Under the pieces are notes generated by a model, which did not search any database, was not told the DNA's origin, and saw only the letters and a program-made list of their open reading frames with translations. Shown one piece after another: positions 59,156 through 64,000 of a stretch of DNA of 64,000 nucleotides. The position numbers and the translations under genes were made by a program. The stretch's first letter is position 1. Every line of letters starts with the position of its first letter. The stretch is from Anarhynchus alexandrinus (taxonomy: Eukaryota > Chordata > Aves > Charadriiformes > Charadriidae). The stretch spans positions 85,182-149,181 of the forward strand of contig VUYV01000401.1 of assembly GCA_008711295.1 (NCBI GenBank), given 5' to 3'.

Positions 59156-62100
59156 TTTCTCACAGCACAATGACTATTTTACTCTGAACAGCTTCAAAGG
59201 CTTCCTACACTGCAAGGGATTACCACACAGTGATATCCCATGCCCTGTATCAGCACACATAAGGATTGACCTTACAGTTATCCTAGATGCTACTGAATGT
59301 GGCGCCCTACAATCCCCTGCCTTGATTTGCAAAGAAAAGACAAATCCCAACATGAACTTTATGTAAGGTCTACAGCTAGAAAGGTCTTTCAGTAAGACCT
59401 GCTGCAGTGAAGTTTCTTCAGAGCTTGCCATTTCCATAGGCTTAGATGACGCCATGCAGGAAGGGTTAGGACCTCTATAAGAAGGCCTTTTGATAGCAGC
59501 AACATGGGACTCTGGAAAACACTATCAATTTCAGCTTTCTGTTCTCTTCATGCAGTGGGAAATGATTAAGAAGAACAGAGTGAAAGTTTGTGTTATTTCC
59601 TCAGATAAAATACAGCTTTTGTTACACAAATAACATTCTACATATTAAAAGAAGCATGAAATGCAGAATCAAAAATTGAATGCTCTGTCATTTTCTGTTG
59701 TCTGACAACTTGCGTGGTTACTTTTTGGCTGAACTATAGCATACAGTCTGCACAGATGCACTTTTGTCACAAGAATGCTATGACATAATCTATTCTTAGA
59801 ATGTGAAAGCAAAGTGAATGTGAATGTGAATATGCACATACAGCCTAGCTAACAGCGAGGAACAAATGTTCTTGGCCAGCAATTGTACTGTGAAGATTAA
59901 AAAATCAAAAATATGTTGTTGTCTGGAAGGGTTTGAGGCTGGGTTATTGAACAGCAATTGAAATGGCTAGAATAACAGTAAAATGCTGTTTGATTTTCTA
60001 ATTGTTGTAGAATGCATCCTGAGCCCAACCTCTGTGGATCCTTTCTTGAACCGACTGTAACTCATGTTTTTTCTCATGCATTATACATTGAACCCATATG
60101 GTACTGTGAGGTGGAAGGTCTCTGGGGAGAAGTTCCGTACTGCTCTTTTCATTCAAGGAGGGAGAAATGGTAAGAAAAACAAGAAAAGAGGCAGCAGAAG
60201 GGAAGACTGCGGGAAGGTACATAACTATGTTAATCACTACTTTAAGGCTGCCTTATTTTAAAAAGAAATGAACTCTTCTAGGAAAAGACAATAGTTTCCC
60301 TGCCAATTACATCTTTTTTTTTAACCAGAGATGCTTTTAAACTCTGATGCTATTGTATCCTGTGCCAATTATAATAAACACCTCTGCTATGTCTGGTGCC
60401 AAGATAAGCATACAGATATGAAACAGTTACTGTATGGCACCAGCTTATGGAACAAAGGTTTCATTTTAATGTGCTATTAGCTTGGCGTTTATTGGGTATT
60501 CATAAAATCATCTATGCAAAGAAGCCTGGGTTTTGGTTTTGTTCTTATACTTTCACGGAAAATTAGAGGCTGCAGTAGCGTATTTAGATATAACTGAGAG
60601 GAGTTGGGGTAACACACAAACAGACTGTAGATATATCCCTGTATCCACATTTGAATAATAGCCTATGGATTATTAATGTGGATAGAGAAAAAGCAATTAA
60701 ACAAAATGCTTCAATAGAAGAATTTAATACCTTTTAAATCAAAAGATAGTAGACAAACTTCAAAATTAGATTCCTTGGCTAATGTCAGAAAGACAATGCA
60801 TACAACATAGAGAGGAAGAATTGAAATTTTAAAAGCAGCACCTCACATTATTTTATATGCATCAGTTGTAATGATGAGGCCTTTCATAAATTCATTATTA
60901 GTTTGGTTTTCATGGTCTGTTGCCTTTCTGTTTGGCTTTAACTTACCATTTTTTATTAGAAAAATACTGACGGTGAAATTTTTATAGGTGTGCAAAAATT
61001 TGTATCAGTCATGTTTTCCCCCAGATTCATTGATGGGTATGTTGTCATGTATTGATAAACTTGGTTTGTCAGCTGTTGTTACCATCACATTCACTTGCTT
61101 ACAAAATTCCATGAAAAGCAGCATAAATAAAGTCACAGCATTTTATTTTACTGCTGACTTCTCTCTCTTTTTCTTTATTTTTTGGTGTTTTTTTTTTTTT
61201 AGATAAGCTTGAAATATTACTGACTTTCATGTCAATGTAGCCAAATTTTAATTATTCACATCTTTTGTGATGTTCTAACTCTTACTGTCTTACATTCTGA
61301 TCTCTTTCAGGGTGTTGTGTTTTTTTTGTTGTTTTTGTTTGTTTGGGTGGGTTTTACTTGTTAGTGAGTTTGTTTTGTTTGTTTGTTTGTTTTTTAAATA
61401 TGGGAAAGATGCTAATTTTTTCTTAACACAAGAAAAAAATCCCTCCGTTTTTTTTCAAATCAGACAGTAGCTGTTGAACACACCAGGGGAGGAAAGGAAG
61501 AAGCAAAGGCAGGGAATAACTGTGAACAGCTTCTCAACACACGTGAGCAGCAAGGACTCAAGGAATAGCTTATATTTTCTTTCTCTCTTTAGAGAAGACT
61601 ACTGCAGAGAAGCAGTGCTTTAGAAAAGTTGGAACAGGGTGCTAGGAACATCCTTATTTCTGAATACTTTTATTCAGCTATTGCTTTTCAGTTAAAGCTG
61701 GAAAGAAAGCCGCCTTGTGAGGTACCTTTATTTCCTCAGGTGCAAAACAGAGCAAAATATTTTCCCTCTTGGCTAAAGGAGGAAGAATGTTTGGGGGCAC
61801 ATAAATGTAATAAGTATTAATTTTTCACACCTGATTTTTTCTTTCTTCCTCATATCATCTTGGTTTTCAACTTCACGAGGTGGAATTCTAGATTTTCATC
61901 TTATCAATAAACTTGAATAATTATGTTTCATTTTTGTTCAGGAGATAAACAACTTCATTTAAAGGCCACCAACCCTGTCTGCCCCAGATATTTTGAATAA
62001 ATGTTGCTAGGGGCAAAATCTCCCATTCCTTGCTGAAAAGAACTGCCTCCATAAATGATGATTAAATGTGTCAGGAAAAGTAACAGGATGGGAAATGCAA

Positions 62101-62978
62101 CCAGTAAATTTTATATTGTGGGGGTCTTGGTGGGAAATTGGAATGGAACCAATTTTTCTTTTCCTTTTCAACCTGTTCTCTTGCAATGAGAAATCTTTCA
62201 TTGAAAAGATTAGTGAGGGCAACAGTACTATGCTTTTCATCTTCAGCACTTGCAAAAATGAAGGCTGTTAGGCCTCTCGGCTGAAAACAGCTGCCACAGC
62301 AGGGGTACAGCAAGAGGAGGAACACAGCCGTATACTAAACAGTGTAATCCCTTCCACATGTTCTTGGGGTCAGTCATCAAAATATGGGAAGACGAACTCT
62401 GTAGACCTCAAAAATGGACTGTACTATGTGAGGCAACCAGATTAATTTAACATTACAAGCACTGGAATTTTCATATCTCAAATGTCCATATTGTTGCCTG
62501 ATAAAAAAATATTGTGAAGCTTATTTGAAAAAAAAAAAACAAACCACATTAGTATGCAGCTTTTTTAGGGGGGGGAAGGAAGATATTTACTAGAATATAG
62601 TTTCTATTAAGATTAGGACTTTGAGATGGTCTATATTTTTAGTGAATGCTTGCAGATCTGACATATATCTTTATTTTAAAAAGATCCTTGAAAACGTAAT
62701 TGACCAAACTTAAAGTTGTCTACTGACACACAGCAATTCCATAAAAACGCTGAGCCTTTCCCTGCTGTTCGAAAGCAAAAGCAGGCTAGTATGATCTTGA
62801 ATAACACCTTTTCTGATTCTTCTGGTGAACACTGCCACCTGTTTTGTAATCATTATCACATAATATATGAGAACTGCTGTCTTTCCTTTGTCCTACCAGC
62901 AGTTTTGTTTCTGAGTTTGAACTGGCATAACTCGATGTGCTACAATCTCATGAATCTCATGGGTTCAGTGTTTCTATA
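59156..62978. other. AT-rich DNA without recognised genes
   Basis: About 3.8 kb. Contains a T/G-rich simple stretch (61318-61396, TTTG units), a T run at 61188-61200, an A run at 62528-62539 and a G run at 62570-62576. No exon or repeat terminus seen. A 93-codon minus frame (59174-59455) has no motif. Confidence 0.5.
61318..61396 (+). repeat. T/G-rich simple repeat (TTTG)n
   Basis: Irregular TTTG and TTTTG units, densest at 61371-61396. Confidence 0.75.
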
Positions 62979-63613
62979 TATTATGGTTTGAGAGTCCCAT
63001 AACAATTTGTTGTCATTTAGACAATCATTCTATCACCCGATGACCCCTCCCCACCTGGGAAAGGGAATCGGGAAGACCAAGGAAACCCGGGAGCTGAAGT
63101 ATAAACAGATTTAATAGAATAAGATTAGATAATTAACATTAACAGCACTAAAGAACCGATATTGATCCCGACACCAATACAGAATATACAAAGATTATAC
63201 TCAGCCAATTCTATCAGTAGGAAGCTGTGCACTCCCAGCAGTGGACAGCAAATGTCGGACACTGCGAGCGCTACAGCTTCAGGAGGAAGGGAAGGCCTCA
63301 GGGGTCCGGCACCAGGGCACGAAGTCCTCAGGATGGCAGCCATCAAGGGAGAGACAGAACTTCGCAGCAAACTTTCTAATTTATAGTGAATGTGACGTTG
63401 ATGGTATGAAATAATCCGGTTGGCCAGCTTGGGTCTTGCTCCTCCTCATCCCTGCACCTGGCAAGCTCGAAAACACTGAGACCTTGAGACCCACACACCA
63501 TAGCTGGCTGTAAAGTAAATATTTTCACAAATTCAGGCACTGGAGTCTTCTAAAAGTGCAGTTTTCCCAAGTATTAGAAGAAAAATTAGTCCTGTGTCGC
63601 TCAAACCAGGACA
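62979..63613 (-). mobile_element. 3' LTR of a minus-strand endogenous retrovirus
   Basis: About 635 bp, same family as the solo LTR at 44148. On the minus strand it begins TGTCCTGGTTTGAGCGACAC and ends CTCAAACCATAATA; the final CA has mutated to TA. It is preceded on the minus strand by a polypurine tract, which fixes it as the 3' LTR of an element extending rightwards. An ATTAAA on the minus strand at 63110-63115 could be its polyadenylation signal. The five bases beyond its 3' end are CTATA on the + strand, the predicted target-site duplication. Frames inside it on both strands are not genes. Confidence 0.88.
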
Positions 63614-63625
63614 TTCCGCCCCTTA
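63614..63625 (-). promoter_or_regulatory. Polypurine tract of the retrovirus
   Basis: On the minus strand TAAGGGGCGGAA directly precedes the LTR TG. This is the position and composition of the plus-strand DNA primer of retroviruses, with one pyrimidine interruption in the G run. Confidence 0.8.
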
Positions 63626-64000
63626 TTTCATACCATATATATGTCACACTCAGGTTACTGTTATTTTTGTCCTCTCTATATATACGTACACACAAATATA
63701 ATCCTCTAAAGCTATGAACTATTCCTCTATAAGGTCTATTAATTTTCTTTAGTTCAAAACTAGAAGTTCCATCTGTCATAATAGTCTTTTAGGGCAGGAA
63801 CCAGTGATGTGGCATTTTCTCAGTTGTCAGATCAGGACCAGGCCTCCATACAGGATGGCAGACGTGTAGAGTTGGGTGCAGCAATATAACCTGTTGTGCT
63901 CACGGCTAGCATGTTCCCGGTCGCTGGACGCCATTCAGTGGAGTTGGCTGTGGTTTCATTACCACCATGTTATCCTGAAAAACACTCATTGAACACTGTT
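63626..64000 (-). mobile_element. 3' internal end of the endogenous retrovirus, cut by the window edge
   Basis: Sequence between the polypurine tract and the window end, so the last part of the retroviral interior on the minus strand. The minus frames contain stops. A short open frame starting MTDGTSSFELKK (from 63779) runs through the polypurine tract into the LTR, and I do not regard it as a gene. No gag, protease, polymerase or envelope motif is visible in this short piece. The 5' part and the 5' LTR lie beyond the window. Confidence 0.7.

Noticed and set aside
60064..60261. Possible exon with donor-like ATGGTAAGA near 60170
   Set aside because: A donor-like site exists, but no acceptor with a pyrimidine tract precedes the frame and the peptide has no recognised motif.
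1..64000. CRISPR arrays, tRNA genes, rRNA, bacterial operons
   Set aside because: No regularly spaced identical repeats with unique spacers, no tRNA B-box with a matching cloverleaf, no ribosomal sequence and no closely packed long frames were seen. The window is animal nuclear DNA.

Overview
The window is vertebrate nuclear DNA, almost certainly from a bird. The main evidence is about fifteen copies of the CR1 LINE family. Most end in the avian CR1 3' tail (repeats of ATTCTATG, or CATAGAAT read on the + strand), and several encode recognisable CR1 protein segments. LTR elements with the bird-ERV terminus TGTCCTGGTTTGAG are also present. I could not identify the species. I found no conventional host gene, tRNA, rRNA or CRISPR array. 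The background is AT-rich, dense in stop codons and full of short A/T runs, as expected of an intergenic region or a very long intron. Nearly all open reading frames above 60 codons are chance frames or retrotransposon debris.

Layout: 1-2383 plain AT-rich DNA; 2384-4220 an old CR1, a probable LTR fragment and a young CR1; 4221-12966 mostly plain DNA with one short CR1 scrap, a striking palindrome (5056-5077) and a local duplication (11815-12054); 12967-13660 an old and a young CR1; 17390-18757 a long internally deleted CR1 keeping esterase and endonuclease segments; 20589-29316 three further CR1 pieces; 29317-36755 plain DNA with one weak exon-like stretch (30997-31110); 36756-37798 two CR1 3' ends, one with a foldback; 40716-41658 a 426-bp duplication around a one-base gap and a CR1 piece; 44148-44685 a solo LTR with a perfect 5-bp target duplication; 46086-47717 two opposed CR1s; 51720-52230 traces of a much older LINE; 55304-55792 an old CR1 plus an attached unassigned repeat; 57420-58150 an unclassified GC-richer block with a decayed tandem repeat; 58331-59155 a young CR1; 62979-64000 the 3' LTR, polypurine tract and 3' internal end of a minus-strand endogenous retrovirus that runs off the right edge.

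Nothing here works as a gene system. The history is successive retrotransposition. At least four CR1 age classes can be told apart: a decayed LINE at 51720, old copies at 2384, 10611, 12967 and 55304, intermediate long deleted copies, and very similar young copies at 3629, 13173, 28753, 37583 and 58331. Five single-base N characters (13429, 29064, 36704, 41142, 44269) lie in repeats or a C-run. In at least four of them the sequence shows that the join is not faithful: bases are missing or the flank is duplicated. The most interesting reading is that the duplication at 40716-41658 is a CR1-lacking and a CR1-carrying haplotype laid end to end.

I looked for an undescribed biological system and did not find one that the sequence supports. 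The findings below are modest and concern repeat structure, assembly joins and a few candidate regulatory or exonic signals.
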